A stretch of 32,041 nt of DNA from assembly GCA_012516065.1 (NCBI GenBank), contig JAAYXD010000008.1, positions 1 through 32,041 on the forward strand, given 5' to 3'. A program made the position numbers and the translations under genes. The stretch is from Clostridiaceae bacterium. Lineage in GTDB: Bacteria > Bacillota > Clostridia > DSM-8532. Each line of letters starts with the position of its first letter. The first letter of the stretch is position 1. The notes below the pieces were generated by a model, which worked only from the letters and a program-made list of their open reading frames with translations, was not told the origin of the DNA and made no database searches. Shown here one piece after another: positions 7,204-16,132 of this stretch.

Positions 7204-8373
7204 TCACGCATATCTTTTTTTCTTTACGATCACTAACGCCGCTGTAAAGAACGCCAATCCGAAACCCATTACGATCAGCAGATCCGAAAGCACCGGCTTG
7301 ACATTTTGAAAACCGAATTCCGTAAGCTTCGCTATTGTATTGTTTGCCCTGACATACCAATAGGTGGGCGTAAATGCGGCAATTTTCAGGACCGTGCTTC
7401 CCAAAAACTCCTGCGGCACAAAAACCCCGCCTATAAAACAGAAGCCGAGAGTTACAATATTGCAGGCGGCACTAATCGCCCCTTTGCTTTTAATAAGGTT
7501 ACCGATAAAATAACTTAATCCGCAGCAGCAGAAAACAAACACAAAAGAGTTCAACAAAAAATAAACGGTGTTCATACTGAGGCTGTTTTTGAAATTAATC
7601 AAAAAACACAATAAAACCATTACGAACCAGGCACTGACCGTAAACAACAGGTTCGCAAGAATGAACTGCATATTGATGCTGCCCGATTTAACCGGTGAAC
7701 ATTCATTTCTCATTTTAAGATCCCGGTCGTTAAATACGAAAATTATCGAACTCATTCCCAAAATAATAACCGAAAGCAGTGAATACGCCAAAAAGTTGTA
7801 AAAGTAGGTTGCATACGTGTGATCATTGTTTTCCTTGCCGTTTGTTATCATTTCAACAGACGCGGCCGGCGCAAGATCCGATTCCAGGTGCCGGACCAGG
7901 GCTTCCTGGCTTATATCCTTAAGATTCCGTACATACAGTCTTGCAGTGTTAAAATATTTGTCAATGAACAAATCAATATAAATATTATCTACCGAGTTTG
8001 GTACGGCCGTTTTTTCGAGCCGGACATTCTCCCCTCTCATAAACCCTTCGCTGAAACCTTCCGGGACACGGACAATATATGATACCGTTCTGAAGTAAAG
8101 CGCATCCTGCAGCGCCTCGGTCTCGTCGGGAATATCGACAAAATCGGCGATTTTTGCAAGCTCCTTCTTAAATCCGTCAACAAGAGCACTTTCTTCTTCA
8201 CTTATAAAAGCTACATCAACTTTTTTTCCGGTAAACGAAATATCCCCCGCTTTACCCATTCCGGTCATCGAAGAAGACATTATTAAAGAAACCGCCAGAA
8301 AAACAATGACATAGACCAGCATTATATGGAGGTTCTTTTTTATTAAATTAAGACAAAGCTTAAATACTTGCAT
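7204..8373 (-). CDS. ABC-2 type transporter permease
   Basis: The 389-aa membrane protein has the ABC-2 plan: one N-terminal helix (about residues 15-33), a large external domain (about 40-190), then a group of five or six helices (about 190-385) with the family-like GGVFVPQEFLG segment before the penultimate helix, and a positively charged end (KKKRYA). AAGGAGG precedes the ATG by 9 nt. Proteins of this class export drugs, peptides or lipid-like substrates together with an ATPase. No ATPase gene is present here, and the gene directly upstream is reduced to a tail, so this permease may be an orphan. It faces the polymerase cassette across a shared terminator. Confidence 0.88.
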   Translation of the reverse strand: MQVFKLCLNLIKKNLHIMLVYVIVFLAVSLIMSSSMTGMGKAGDISFTGKKVDVAFISEEESALVDGFKKELAKIADFVDIPDETEALQDALYFRTVSYIVRVPEGFSEGFMRGENVRLEKTAVPNSVDNIYIDLFIDKYFNTARLYVRNLKDISQEALVRHLESDLAPAASVEMITNGKENNDHTYATYFYNFLAYSLLSVIILGMSSIIFVFNDRDLKMRNECSPVKSGSINMQFILANLLFTVSAWFVMVLLCFLINFKNSLSMNTVYFLLNSFVFVFCCCGLSYFIGNLIKSKGAISAACNIVTLGFCFIGGVFVPQEFLGSTVLKIAAFTPTYWYVRANNTIAKLTEFGFQNVKPVLSDLLIVMGFGLAFFTAALVIVKKKRYA

Positions 8374-8494
8374 ATTTCCGCCTCCTTATGATCAGATACG
8401 TGCCCGAGCAGAATACGGCTATAAATACCGTAAGGAGAATAATATTCTTAAAATACCTTGAAAACGTGTCATAATAATGTGGCAGTAATGTTAA
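8360..8494 (-). pseudogene. C-terminal remnant of a second ABC-2 permease
   Basis: In the minus-strand frame ending at the TAA at 8360-8362, an open stretch of 44 codons encodes a hydrophobic helix (about NIILLTVFIAVFCSGTYLII) followed by RRRKYASI. This is the same helix-plus-basic-end design as the intact permease next door (KKKRYA). The stop lies inside the first codons of the intact permease, the overlap expected for two adjacent permease genes in one operon. The frame closes at a TGA just upstream, and its 5' end overlaps the start of the kinase gene. I read this as the tail of a permease whose body, and probably the ATPase gene before it, were deleted. Confidence 0.65.
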
Positions 8495-9470
8495 TCAGCC
8501 TGATCTTCAGCGGGTTTTTAAGCTATTTCGACAATGCGGTATTAAGACTTGCGTTAACTGCGGGATTTTCCGTTTTGTCGTTTCTTGTTCCCGGGCTCGT
8601 TATCTTCCTTCCGTTAATCGCATACGACATGTTTTTTATCAGATACCAGTACATAAACCTTATCGCGGCGGTTCCGCTTATACATTCCTACGAATATTTC
8701 CCGGTACAAATATTTTCGGTCATAATCATAGTGACGTTTTTATCAATAATGTTGAAATATTGGGCGGAAGAACAGCATAAACTTATCACAAAACATAATC
8801 AGTTGATAGATTCGGCAAGAGAAATGTCGTTTCAATTAAAAAATCAAAACCGGGAACTAATCGAAAAGCAGGATTACGAGCTTAATCTCGCTACTGTAAA
8901 TGAACGCAATCGTATAGCCCGGGAAATTCATGACAATGTCGGGCATTTATTATCAAGCGCAATTCTGCAGTCCGGTGCGCTTCTTACTGTTGCCGGGGAT
9001 GAAAAGGTCAGGGAAGGCCTTAAACAGCTTAACAATACGTTGAACGAGGCAATGAACAGTATACACAGCAGCGTTCACATGCTGTATGACGATTCCGCGG
9101 ATCTTAACATGCAAATATGGAATATAATAAAAAATATATCATTCTGCAAGGTAATTTATAATTACAATATAACCGGTAATCCCGACAAAAAAATAAAGTA
9201 TGCGTTCATATCGATAGTAAAGGAAGCCTTTTCAAATATTATGAAGCATTCGGACGCCACGCACGCTTTCGTTACATTAAACGAACATCCCGGGTTCTAT
9301 CAGTTGATAATACGGGATAACGGCACTGTAAAAAGCGGCAGGAAAAATGAGGGCCTTGGATTAAGAAACATGGAAGAACGAGTAGCCTCTTTAAACGGAA
9401 TTATAACATAAAAGAGAAAAACGGGTTTGAAATATTTATTTCCATACCAAAAGACGGGCAGAACGTGTAA
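8458..9470 (+). pseudogene. sensor histidine kinase (DesK/LiaS class), 3' frameshift, probably 5' truncated
   Basis: The product has several N-terminal helices (about residues 10-100), a coiled segment, the HisKA_3 dimerisation box ERNRIAREIHDNVGHLLS with phosphorylated H158, and an ATPase domain with N260, D287 (RDNG) and GLGLRNMEERV. Frame one stops at 9409-9411, just after SLNGIIT. Shifting by one base from about 9401 restores the family ending (NIKEKNGFEIFISIPKDG) to a stop at 9468-9470, so one A is missing. The first possible start, TTG at 8458, has no ribosome site at proper distance and abuts the permease remnant, which suggests the 5' end was lost too. The regulator gene follows. A sequencing error at the frameshift cannot be excluded. 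Confidence 0.75.
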
Positions 9471-9538
9471 CCTGTTTTGCTGACCTGGCATATCGAAATG
9501 AAACGAGAATGAAAAAAACTGCCGCAGGGAGGTACGGC

Positions 9539-10174
9539 ATGAGAATATTAATAGTTGATGATGACAAACTTGTCACGGAGTCCCTGAAAACAATCCTTGA
9601 GAGCGACGCGGATATTGATGTCGCCGGAACATGCAACAGCGGCTGTGATGCTGTCGAACTATATTTTAAGCTGAAACCGGATGTTCTTCTGTTGGATATA
9701 AGAATGAACGGAATGACAGGGATAGATGCGGCGGAAAAAATACTGGAAAAGGACAGGGATGCTAAAATCCTTTTTCTTACTACGTTTTCCGATGATGAAT
9801 ACATAGTCAGGGCATTTCAAATCGGCGCAAAAGGGTATATTCTGAAACAGGATTTTGAGAGCATAATCCCGTCGGTAAAAGCCGTCTTTATGGGACAGAG
9901 GGTTTTCGGCGACGAAATAATTTCAAAATTGCCGGTGCTTTCAGGTGAAAAAAACAAAAAATCAATAAATGATTATAATTTAAGCAAAAGAGAAATTGAA
10001 ATAATAGAACACGTAGCAAACGGACTGTCTAACAGGGAAATTTCAAACAGACTGTTTTTAAGCGAAGGGACGGTGCGAAACTACATAAGCATCATACTTG
10101 AAAAGTTGAAACTGCGTGACAGGACTCAACTGGCCGTTTTTTATTATAAAACTAAAGACGACCTGTTCTCATAA
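9539..10174 (+). CDS. NarL/LuxR-family response regulator
   Basis: The 211-aa protein starts at the ATG at 9539, 5 nt after AGGGAGGT; an upstream in-frame ATG lacks such a site. The receiver domain (about residues 1-120) has the acidic DDD triplet at 7-9, the phospho-acceptor D53 in LLLDIRM and the conserved lysine in GYILKQD. A LuxR-type helix-turn-helix (about 147-205) follows, with LSKREIEIIEHVANGLSNRE and the EGTVRNYISIILEKL recognition helix. Its partner should be the upstream histidine kinase, which appears broken. The usual targets of such pairs are neighbouring ABC exporter operons, here represented by the minus-strand permease. The regulator itself looks intact. Confidence 0.9.
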   Translation: MRILIVDDDKLVTESLKTILESDADIDVAGTCNSGCDAVELYFKLKPDVLLLDIRMNGMTGIDAAEKILEKDRDAKILFLTTFSDDEYIVRAFQIGAKGYILKQDFESIIPSVKAVFMGQRVFGDEIISKLPVLSGEKNKKSINDYNLSKREIEIIEHVANGLSNREISNRLFLSEGTVRNYISIILEKLKLRDRTQLAVFYYKTKDDLFS

Positions 10175-10195
10175 CACCGGGAAGCGGTGCTGTTT
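10175..10195 (+). terminator. weak terminator after the response regulator
   Basis: CACCG (10175-10179) can pair with CGGTG (10185-10189) around a 5-nt loop, followed by CTGTTTT. The stem is only 5 bp, so termination here is plausible but not strong. Confidence 0.4.
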
Positions 10196-10221
10196 TGGAT
10201 TTGGATTTACCGTATGGAATA

Positions 10222-10818
10222 TCACATCAGCACGGACCTGTATAATCTTATACCGCCCTTTTTTACTACATCCTGAACATTATTGAAAACTTCCTCCATG
10301 ATTTTTTTATACGACGAGCCGCCTTTATTGTGATACGCCGCAAACCAAAGCGAGCCTCCCGGGCTTAAATGCTGTTTCGATTCGCGGATCAGGCGCTCGA
10401 CAACCTTTTTACCGGCGGCTATCGGCGGGTTTGTCACAATATCTGAAAATTTTCGCGATTCTATACCTGAATAGAGATCGCTTTTTATAACTTCAACATC
10501 AAGAAAGTTACGTTCCGCGTTAAGCTTTGAATACTTTACCGCTCGTTCGTTTATATCAATCATCGTAACCGAAAGTTCCGGATAAATGGATTTGATAAAC
10601 AGGCCTATTGCCCCGTAGCCGCAGCCGACATCAAGAACAGTATTTCCTGTAGGCTTAAAGTTTTCAATTAACAGGCGCGAAACTTTATCGATACGGTTTT
10701 CAAACGAAAACACCCCGCTTACCGAAATTAACCTGAGCGATTTGCCGGCGCATGTTTCGGTAAACTCTTTTTCCCTTATTTCGGAAGAGGGCTTTTCGCT
10801 GTAATAAAAATCATTCAT
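10222..10818 (-). CDS. class I SAM-dependent methyltransferase, RsmC-like
   Basis: The 198-aa protein resembles the single-domain RsmC/YbxB family, whose E. coli member methylates G1207 of 16S rRNA. Visible features are a FSFENRIDKVSRLL entry segment, SAM-binding motif I VLDVGCGYGAIG (61-72), the acidic D88 in IDINERAV, and the catalytic NPPI (130-133) used by enzymes that methylate exocyclic amino groups. The half-size length is normal for the Gram-positive version. Its ATG overlaps the end of the TPR gene by 8 nt (AATAATGAATGA), so the two are translationally coupled. The substrate is inferred from family resemblance. Confidence 0.85.
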   Translation of the reverse strand: MNDFYYSEKPSSEIREKEFTETCAGKSLRLISVSGVFSFENRIDKVSRLLIENFKPTGNTVLDVGCGYGAIGLFIKSIYPELSVTMIDINERAVKYSKLNAERNFLDVEVIKSDLYSGIESRKFSDIVTNPPIAAGKKVVERLIRESKQHLSPGGSLWFAAYHNKGGSSYKKIMEEVFNNVQDVVKKGGIRLYRSVLM

Positions 10819-11701
10819 TATTATCCATCTCGCTTGATATAAGCTTTTTCAGCGCCTTAAACCCGGGATGCACCCTGACATCGGCGAGCTCATCATCTTT
10901 TTCGGCATAACTGTAGTAAGAGGGATTAAGCTTCGCCGCTCTTGCGACATCCAGAAACGCTTCGTCGATGTATCCCGAAATAGCCAGCAAACAGGCCCTG
11001 TTGTAGTAAAGAAATGAAGCATGCGGGTTGCATCTGATTCCTTCGCTTATTACAACAATGGCCCTGTCCAGTTTATCTTCTTTCTTGTATGAAAGCGACA
11101 GGTTCAGAAAGCTGTACGGGTATTTATTGCAGCCGCGTATCGATTCCCAATAGTACTCCTGGGCCTTTTTTTCATAACCCATCTTTGAATACACCACACC
11201 CATATTAAACAGCGCTTTATGATGGCCGGGTATTATCTCAAGCGCTTTTCTGAAACATTCCAGAGCTTCGGTATTCATATCAAGCTCTTCATAAACCGAT
11301 CCCATGTTGTTATATGCCCAGAAATTATCGGGATCCAACCGTATCGCATTTTTATAGCACTCAATGGAAAGATTTTTTTCGCCCGTTTCATACAGCGCAT
11401 TTGCGAGGAAAAACCATGCAGGTACAAAACGCGGATCGGCTTTTATAGATTTGTTATACCAGTAAATAGCTTTATCGTACCTGTCTTTATTGTCGTACAG
11501 CATCGCGATACCGTAGTAACCTCTCGGATCTTCGGGAAATATTCTGATAACTTTGGAAAATATCCTGCCCGCCCGGAAGAAATTACCGAGCCTTTCATAG
11601 ATCAACGCATGCTCAAGAGAGCGTTTTATCCGCATTTTCGGCAAAACGCCGTTAAGTATCGATATTATGCCGAGCTTCGCGTACAAAAGCAGTTTTTTCA
11701 T
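10811..11701 (-). CDS. TPR-repeat protein
   Basis: The 296-aa protein is made largely of tetratricopeptide repeats. At least six units can be followed, with the spaced G/A/Y pattern in stretches such as GYYGIAMLYDNKDRYDKAI, AWFFLANALYETGEKNLSI, AYNNMGSVYEELDMNTEAL and ALFNMGVVYSKMGYEKKAQ. TPR arrays bind partner proteins; no catalytic domain or signal peptide is visible, though the N-terminus (KKLLLYAKLGIISILNGVLP) is somewhat hydrophobic. The ATG at 11701 is chosen because GGATGG lies upstream; a GTG at 11767 would add 22 residues without a ribosome site. It sits 90 bp after ecfT and overlaps the methyltransferase. Its partner is unknown. Confidence 0.83.
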   Translation of the reverse strand: MKKLLLYAKLGIISILNGVLPKMRIKRSLEHALIYERLGNFFRAGRIFSKVIRIFPEDPRGYYGIAMLYDNKDRYDKAIYWYNKSIKADPRFVPAWFFLANALYETGEKNLSIECYKNAIRLDPDNFWAYNNMGSVYEELDMNTEALECFRKALEIIPGHHKALFNMGVVYSKMGYEKKAQEYYWESIRGCNKYPYSFLNLSLSYKKEDKLDRAIVVISEGIRCNPHASFLYYNRACLLAISGYIDEAFLDVARAAKLNPSYYSYAEKDDELADVRVHPGFKALKKLISSEMDNNE

Positions 11702-11791
11702 ATTAAACCATCCCAAAAACACGCTTACATCCGGCAGCCTATATTTTATATATATTATGTTTACCACTTATGCTGCCGAATAACACATTCG

Positions 11792-12598
11792 CTATATAAG
11801 CACAAATGCCGAAACGATAAAAACGGCGGTAAACAAAACGATGAAAAGGCCTATATACATATCCACAGCGGTATATGCCAGTTTTTTCATCCTTGTGCGC
11901 CCAACATCTCCTCTGTAACATCTTGATTCCATAGCCGTCGCGAGTTCCTCCGCCCTTTTAAACGCGCTCACGAACAACGGGATAAGCACCGGGATGAAAC
12001 TTTTTGCCTTTTGCAGTATGTTTCCGGTATCAAAGTCGGCACCGCGCGAAGCCTGGGCTTTCATAATCTTATCGGTTTCTTCCATCAGCGTCGGGATAAA
12101 ACGCAGGGCAATGGACATCATCATAGCCATTTCATGAACCGGAACCTTTATTTTTTTCAATGGCGATAAAAGACTCTCAATACCGTCCGTCAGCGCAATG
12201 GGTGTTGTTGTAAGAGTCAGTATCGAACCCATAATGACTATTATTGAAAGCCTTATCATTATCATAACAGCCTGCAGAATCCCTTCAAGCGTAATTTTAA
12301 CCGCTCCTGCCGACCATAAAACCGTTTGTCCGGAATATGTGAATATATTGATCGCTGCAGTTATTATAAGGATAATCAAAAGCGGTTTTAAACCCCTGAG
12401 CGTATACTTAACCGGCACTTCCCCTATTAACAGGGCAATTGCCGTAAGCGCAATAAGCATTGCAAAGCTATAGGCATTGTTCGCTATGAAAACCAAAACC
12501 ATTATTATGATTGTCGATATCATTTTTGTTCTCGGGTCAGCCCGGTGGAGGATTGATTTCCCGGGAATATACTGCCCAAGGGTTATATTCTTCAGCAT
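11792..12598 (-). CDS. ecfT: energy-coupling factor transporter transmembrane protein EcfT
   Basis: EcfT is the membrane scaffold of the ECF importer; it links the two ATPases to interchangeable substrate-binding S subunits for vitamins and metals. The 268-aa protein has helices at about residues 28-60, 70-90 and 108-130 and one at the C-terminus. The two coupling signatures are ASRGAD (183-188) and SRCYRGD (225-231), corresponding to the Ala-Arg-Gly type motifs that contact the ATPases. GAGGG precedes the ATG by about 7 nt. It lies 69 bp downstream of the fused ATPase gene, the usual order. No S subunit is in the window, consistent with a group II shared module. Confidence 0.93.
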   Translation of the reverse strand: MLKNITLGQYIPGKSILHRADPRTKMISTIIIMVLVFIANNAYSFAMLIALTAIALLIGEVPVKYTLRGLKPLLIILIITAAINIFTYSGQTVLWSAGAVKITLEGILQAVMIMIRLSIIVIMGSILTLTTTPIALTDGIESLLSPLKKIKVPVHEMAMMMSIALRFIPTLMEETDKIMKAQASRGADFDTGNILQKAKSFIPVLIPLFVSAFKRAEELATAMESRCYRGDVGRTRMKKLAYTAVDMYIGLFIVLFTAVFIVSAFVLI

Positions 12599-12667
12599 AG
12601 AAAAACCCTCTTTTTGCTCTCCTGCTTCTTTGTTTGATTCCGCCGCAGCTAAATGATCGGGACGGGT

Positions 12668-14407
12668 TTAAATTCCCATTATCCTCTTCATTTCATCGAG
12701 ACCTTCCTGTACCGTAAGGATGTCTTTCCTTATGTTCCGGTTTTTACGGCTAAGACGGTAAAACAGTTCGGTAATCTGCGGTACATCAAGGCTTTTTTCT
12801 TCAAGATATTCTTTGTTTGAAAAAACGCTGCGCGTTTCATCAACCATAACAATTCTGCCTTCTTCCATAACCGCGATGCGATCGCAGAAACGCGCGACAT
12901 CTTCCATCGTGTGCGACACTATAATTATTGTTGTGTTCCTGCTTTCATTGAGCCTGGAAAGGAATTCATATATTCCGGCGCTGCCTTGAGGATCTAGGCC
13001 GGCGGTAGGCTCATCAAGTACGAGAATATCAGGCTCCATGACGATTACTCCCGCAATCGCGACCCTTCTTTTCTGCCCTCCTGACAGCTCAAACGGTGAT
13101 TTTTTCAATATATCGGCAGGCAAGCCGGTAATAAGGAGCGCTTCATCAATACGCCTTTTCATCTCGCTGTCCGAAAGCCCCATTTTTTTAAGGCCGAAAG
13201 CGATATCCTTTTCAACTGTCTCTTCAAACAACTGATCTTCGGGGTTTTGAAATATTAGACCGACTTTTCTTCTAAGTTCTTTCAGCGACTTGCCTTTAGG
13301 TATAATTCCTGAAACCTCGACTGTTCCCGCCGTAGGGGACAAAAGCCCGTTCAGGTGCTGTATAAGCGTTGATTTTCCCGAACCCGTATGGCCTATTATG
13401 CCAAGTTTCTCACCTTTATAAACGGTAAGCGAAACATCCTTAAGGGCATGGCGTTCATACGGAGTGCCGGCCATATATGTGTATGACAGGTTCTTTATTT
13501 CAATTATCTTTTCACCTGTCTTCCGTTCAGGACCGGCGCTGCTATAAGCATTCGCTTTCCGGCCTGATAGAACATTCATGAACACTTGCTCCGCTTCGTC
13601 AATAAGAACCGGTATCCTGCCGTTTTTTATAAGACCTTCGTCTTTCATGCGCACGTATAGATCGGAAACCTGCGGAATATCAAGGCCTATTTGCCTTAAA
13701 AGCTCGTATTCGCCGAATATTTCATCGGGTTTGCCCGACAATACCGCTTTCCCTTCATCCATGACTATTATCCTGTCGGCCTGCGCAGCTTCGTTCATAT
13801 GATGCGTTATAAGGACAATTGTTATGTTATCTTCACTGTTCAGCTTTTTTAGTACCGACATTACATCCTTCCGGCCTTCCGGATCAAGCATTGATGTCGC
13901 TTCATCAAGCACTATGCATTTCGGATGCATTGCGAGCACGCCCGCGATTGCGATCCTCTGCTTCTGCCCGCCCGAAAGCATATGCGGAGAATATTCGTCA
14001 AATCCTTCCATGCCGACTTTTTTCAAGGACTCTTTAACCCTGTTCCGGATTTCATCCGGTTCGATTCCAAGGTTTTCAGGACCAAACGCGACATCTTCCT
14101 CGACGGTTGTAGCAACAAGCTGGTTATCCGGATTCTGAAAAACCATTCCGAGAACACGCCTGATGTCCCAGATCAATTCCTGTGCATCCGTGTACCGTCC
14201 GAAAACGCAAACAGAGCCTCCGCCTGGCAGTAGAAGGCCATTCAGATGTTTAGCAAGCGTGGATTTGCCGGAACCGTTCTTCCCTACTACCGCAACAAAT
14301 TCACCTTCACCTACGGTAAAAGAAATCCCGTCAAGCGCAATTACAGGCTGCATGTTTCCACGCGCATAATATTCATATTTCAAGTCTTTTACGACAATAG
14401 CTTCCAT
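12668..14407 (-). CDS. ecfA: fused energy-coupling factor ATPase EcfA1-EcfA2
   Basis: One 579-aa frame encodes two ABC ATPases that are normally separate genes. Domain 1 (about residues 1-270) has Walker A GKNGSGKST (42-50), Q91, signature LSGGQKQR (144-151) and Walker B CIVLDEA with E169, and resembles EcfA1. Domain 2 (about 300-579) has Walker A GHTGSGKST (339-347), signature LSGGQKRR (441-448) and Walker B ILVLDEP with E466, and resembles EcfA2. The linker (about 282-300, around KANAYSSAGPERKTGE) is short and polar. The chain would form the asymmetric ATPase pair that drives EcfT. GGGAGTG precedes the ATG. It follows the supercluster terminator, so it may have its own promoter or depend on read-through. 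Confidence 0.93.
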   Translation of the reverse strand: MEAIVVKDLKYEYYARGNMQPVIALDGISFTVGEGEFVAVVGKNGSGKSTLAKHLNGLLLPGGGSVCVFGRYTDAQELIWDIRRVLGMVFQNPDNQLVATTVEEDVAFGPENLGIEPDEIRNRVKESLKKVGMEGFDEYSPHMLSGGQKQRIAIAGVLAMHPKCIVLDEATSMLDPEGRKDVMSVLKKLNSEDNITIVLITHHMNEAAQADRIIVMDEGKAVLSGKPDEIFGEYELLRQIGLDIPQVSDLYVRMKDEGLIKNGRIPVLIDEAEQVFMNVLSGRKANAYSSAGPERKTGEKIIEIKNLSYTYMAGTPYERHALKDVSLTVYKGEKLGIIGHTGSGKSTLIQHLNGLLSPTAGTVEVSGIIPKGKSLKELRRKVGLIFQNPEDQLFEETVEKDIAFGLKKMGLSDSEMKRRIDEALLITGLPADILKKSPFELSGGQKRRVAIAGVIVMEPDILVLDEPTAGLDPQGSAGIYEFLSRLNESRNTTIIIVSHTMEDVARFCDRIAVMEEGRIVMVDETRSVFSNKEYLEEKSLDVPQITELFYRLSRKNRNIRKDILTVQEGLDEMKRIMGI

Positions 14408-14475
14408 ATTACACTCCCAAAAAAATCATGGGTTAAGCACGTTGTTAGTCACAAGCAATACCCAAAGAGAGCCCT

Positions 14476-14511
14476 TAAAACAAAGGAGAACGAATTTCTC
14501 CGCTCTCCTTT
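14476..14511 (-). terminator. terminator at the end of the ribosomal supercluster
   Basis: On the minus strand AAAGGAGA pairs with TCTCCTTT (14482-14489 with 14504-14511) and is followed by TTTGTTTTA. An inner alternative hairpin, GGAGAA with TTCTCC, shares the same T-tract. It lies 20 bp past the rplQ stop and ahead of ecfA. Confidence 0.85.
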
Positions 14512-14530
14512 CCGGGGTTTTTTACTTTTA

Positions 14531-15067
14531 TTAATCCTTAATTAATTCAAGGACAACCATTTCTGCTGCGTCTCCCCTTCTGGGGCCGATCCTGTACATC
14601 CTCGTGAAGCCGCTTGTCCTGTTTTTCTCTTTATACCGCGGCCCTATTTCGTCCATTAACTTGTTTACCAGGTTAATATTTTTTCCGTTTTTGTCTTTCA
14701 CCTTATACAGCCAGGCAATCATCTGCCTTCTCGCATGAAGCCTGGACGGGCTGTCCACCGGTTTCATTTCGGTTTTTTCTTCACGCTCGACAACCTCATA
14801 ACTATTATCGTTTTTCGATTTCTTTGATTTCGTTATCTTTTTGCCCTTGCTGTCGAGTACGGCCGAACTGACCTTAGTCTGTTTCGTTGTGAAATTGTCA
14901 CACTCTTTCACCGCAAGGGATATAAGGCTGTCCGCTATGGCCTTTACTTCCTTTGCCCGGGTTTCGGTTGTTTCAATTCTTTCATGTTGTATAAGTGAAG
15001 TTACCAAACTTCTCAGTATAGCTTTCCTCTGATCCGTTGGCCTTCCTAATTTTCTTTGCCATGCCAT
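14531..15067 (-). CDS. rplQ: 50S ribosomal protein L17 (bL17) with internal insertion
   Basis: L17 binds 23S rRNA near the exit tunnel. Conserved ends are clear: RKLGRPTDQRKAILRSL and ERIETTETRAKEVKA at the N-terminus, and LHARRQ, YKEKNRTSGFTRMY and GPRRGDAAEMVVLELI at the C-terminus. The protein has 178 aa, against about 113-127 in typical bacteria. The extra 50 or so residues (about 56-108, very rich in K, S and E) lie between the first helices and LHARRQ, with the reading frame intact on both sides. AAGGAGG precedes the ATG by 9 nt. It is the last gene of the supercluster, 114 bp after rpoA. Confidence 0.95.
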   Translation of the reverse strand: MAWQRKLGRPTDQRKAILRSLVTSLIQHERIETTETRAKEVKAIADSLISLAVKECDNFTTKQTKVSSAVLDSKGKKITKSKKSKNDNSYEVVEREEKTEMKPVDSPSRLHARRQMIAWLYKVKDKNGKNINLVNKLMDEIGPRYKEKNRTSGFTRMYRIGPRRGDAAEMVVLELIKD

Positions 15068-15181
15068 GCCTGTTCGCCTCCTTTTGCAATACTTGTGGCC
15101 GCTTACTTAATTTTTTGCGTGAAATTATAATCTTACAAAAAGTAACCTTATAACTATTCGGAATAAACGGCTGCTGCCCAA

Positions 15182-16132
15182 TCACACATCTTCCGACGGG
15201 GCAAGAGACAGCCCGAGAGCTTCCAGTTTCTGTACGACTTCCTCAAGCGACTTTCGCCCTAAGTTCCGGACCTTCATCATGTCTTCTTCCGTTCTGCTGA
15301 TTAAGTCCTCTACCGTGTTTATCCCCGCGCGTTTTAAGCAGTTATACGAACGAACCGATAAATCCAGTTCTTCAATTGTCATTTCGAGAACCTTTTCTTT
15401 TTTCGTTTCTTCCTTCTCAACCATTATCTCGGTGTCTTTCGCGTGATCGGTAAGGTTGATGAAGAGGTTCAGATGCTCGCTTAATATTTTCGCGCCGAGA
15501 CTGATGGCTTCATCGGGTTTTATGCTTCCGTTAGTCCATACCTCTATTGTCAGTTTGTCATAGTCCGTTACCTGTCCCACACGCGTATTTTCCACGGTAT
15601 AATTTACTTTTTTGACAGGTGTGTAAATTGAATCAATAGGAATAATACCAATCGGCTGGTTGGGCTGTTTATTCTTTTCAGCGGGTACGTATCCTCTACC
15701 CCTGTCCACCATTAGCTCCATATATAAACGGTTGTTGCCGCTTACCGTCGCTATATGCAAATCGGGATTGAGAATTTCGACATCCGCATCGGTTTTTATG
15801 TCTCCCGCTTTTATTTCGCCTTCGCCCTCGTAGTCAATATAGATAACCTTCGGACCTTCCGAATGAATCTTAAGCGCCAGCTCCTTGATATTAAGGATTA
15901 TTTCGGTTACGTCCTCGACAACCCCCGGAATGGTAGAAAATTCATGCAATACCCCGTCAATTTTTATCGAAGTAACGGAAGCACCGGGAAGCGATGACAA
16001 GAGTACTCTCCTTAATGAATTTCCCAGGGTAATGCCATAACCCCTCTCAAGCGGTTCAATTACGAACTTGCCGTAGGTGTTGTCTTCTGCCATTTCAACA
16101 CATTCAATTTTCGGTTTTTCAATTTCTATCAT
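15182..16132 (-). CDS. rpoA: RNA polymerase alpha subunit
   Basis: Alpha dimerises to start assembly of core RNA polymerase, and its C-terminal domain binds UP elements and activators. The 316-aa length is normal. The N-terminal domain shows [24 protein letters not shown] split by the usual assembly motifs and a [10 protein letters not shown] loop; the C-terminal domain (about 245-310) has [19 protein letters not shown] and [11 protein letters not shown], the DNA- and regulator-contacting helices. GGAGGGTC lies about 7 nt before the ATG. It keeps the normal alpha-operon position between rpsD (159-bp spacer) and rplQ (114-bp spacer). Confidence 0.98.
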   Translation of the reverse strand: MIEIEKPKIECVEMAEDNTYGKFVIEPLERGYGITLGNSLRRVLLSSLPGASVTSIKIDGVLHEFSTIPGVVEDVTEIILNIKELALKIHSEGPKVIYIDYEGEGEIKAGDIKTDADVEILNPDLHIATVSGNNRLYMELMVDRGRGYVPAEKNKQPNQPIGIIPIDSIYTPVKKVNYTVENTRVGQVTDYDKLTIEVWTNGSIKPDEAISLGAKILSEHLNLFINLTDHAKDTEIMVEKEETKKEKVLEMTIEELDLSVRSYNCLKRAGINTVEDLISRTEEDMMKVRNLGRKSLEEVVQKLEALGLSLAPSEDV

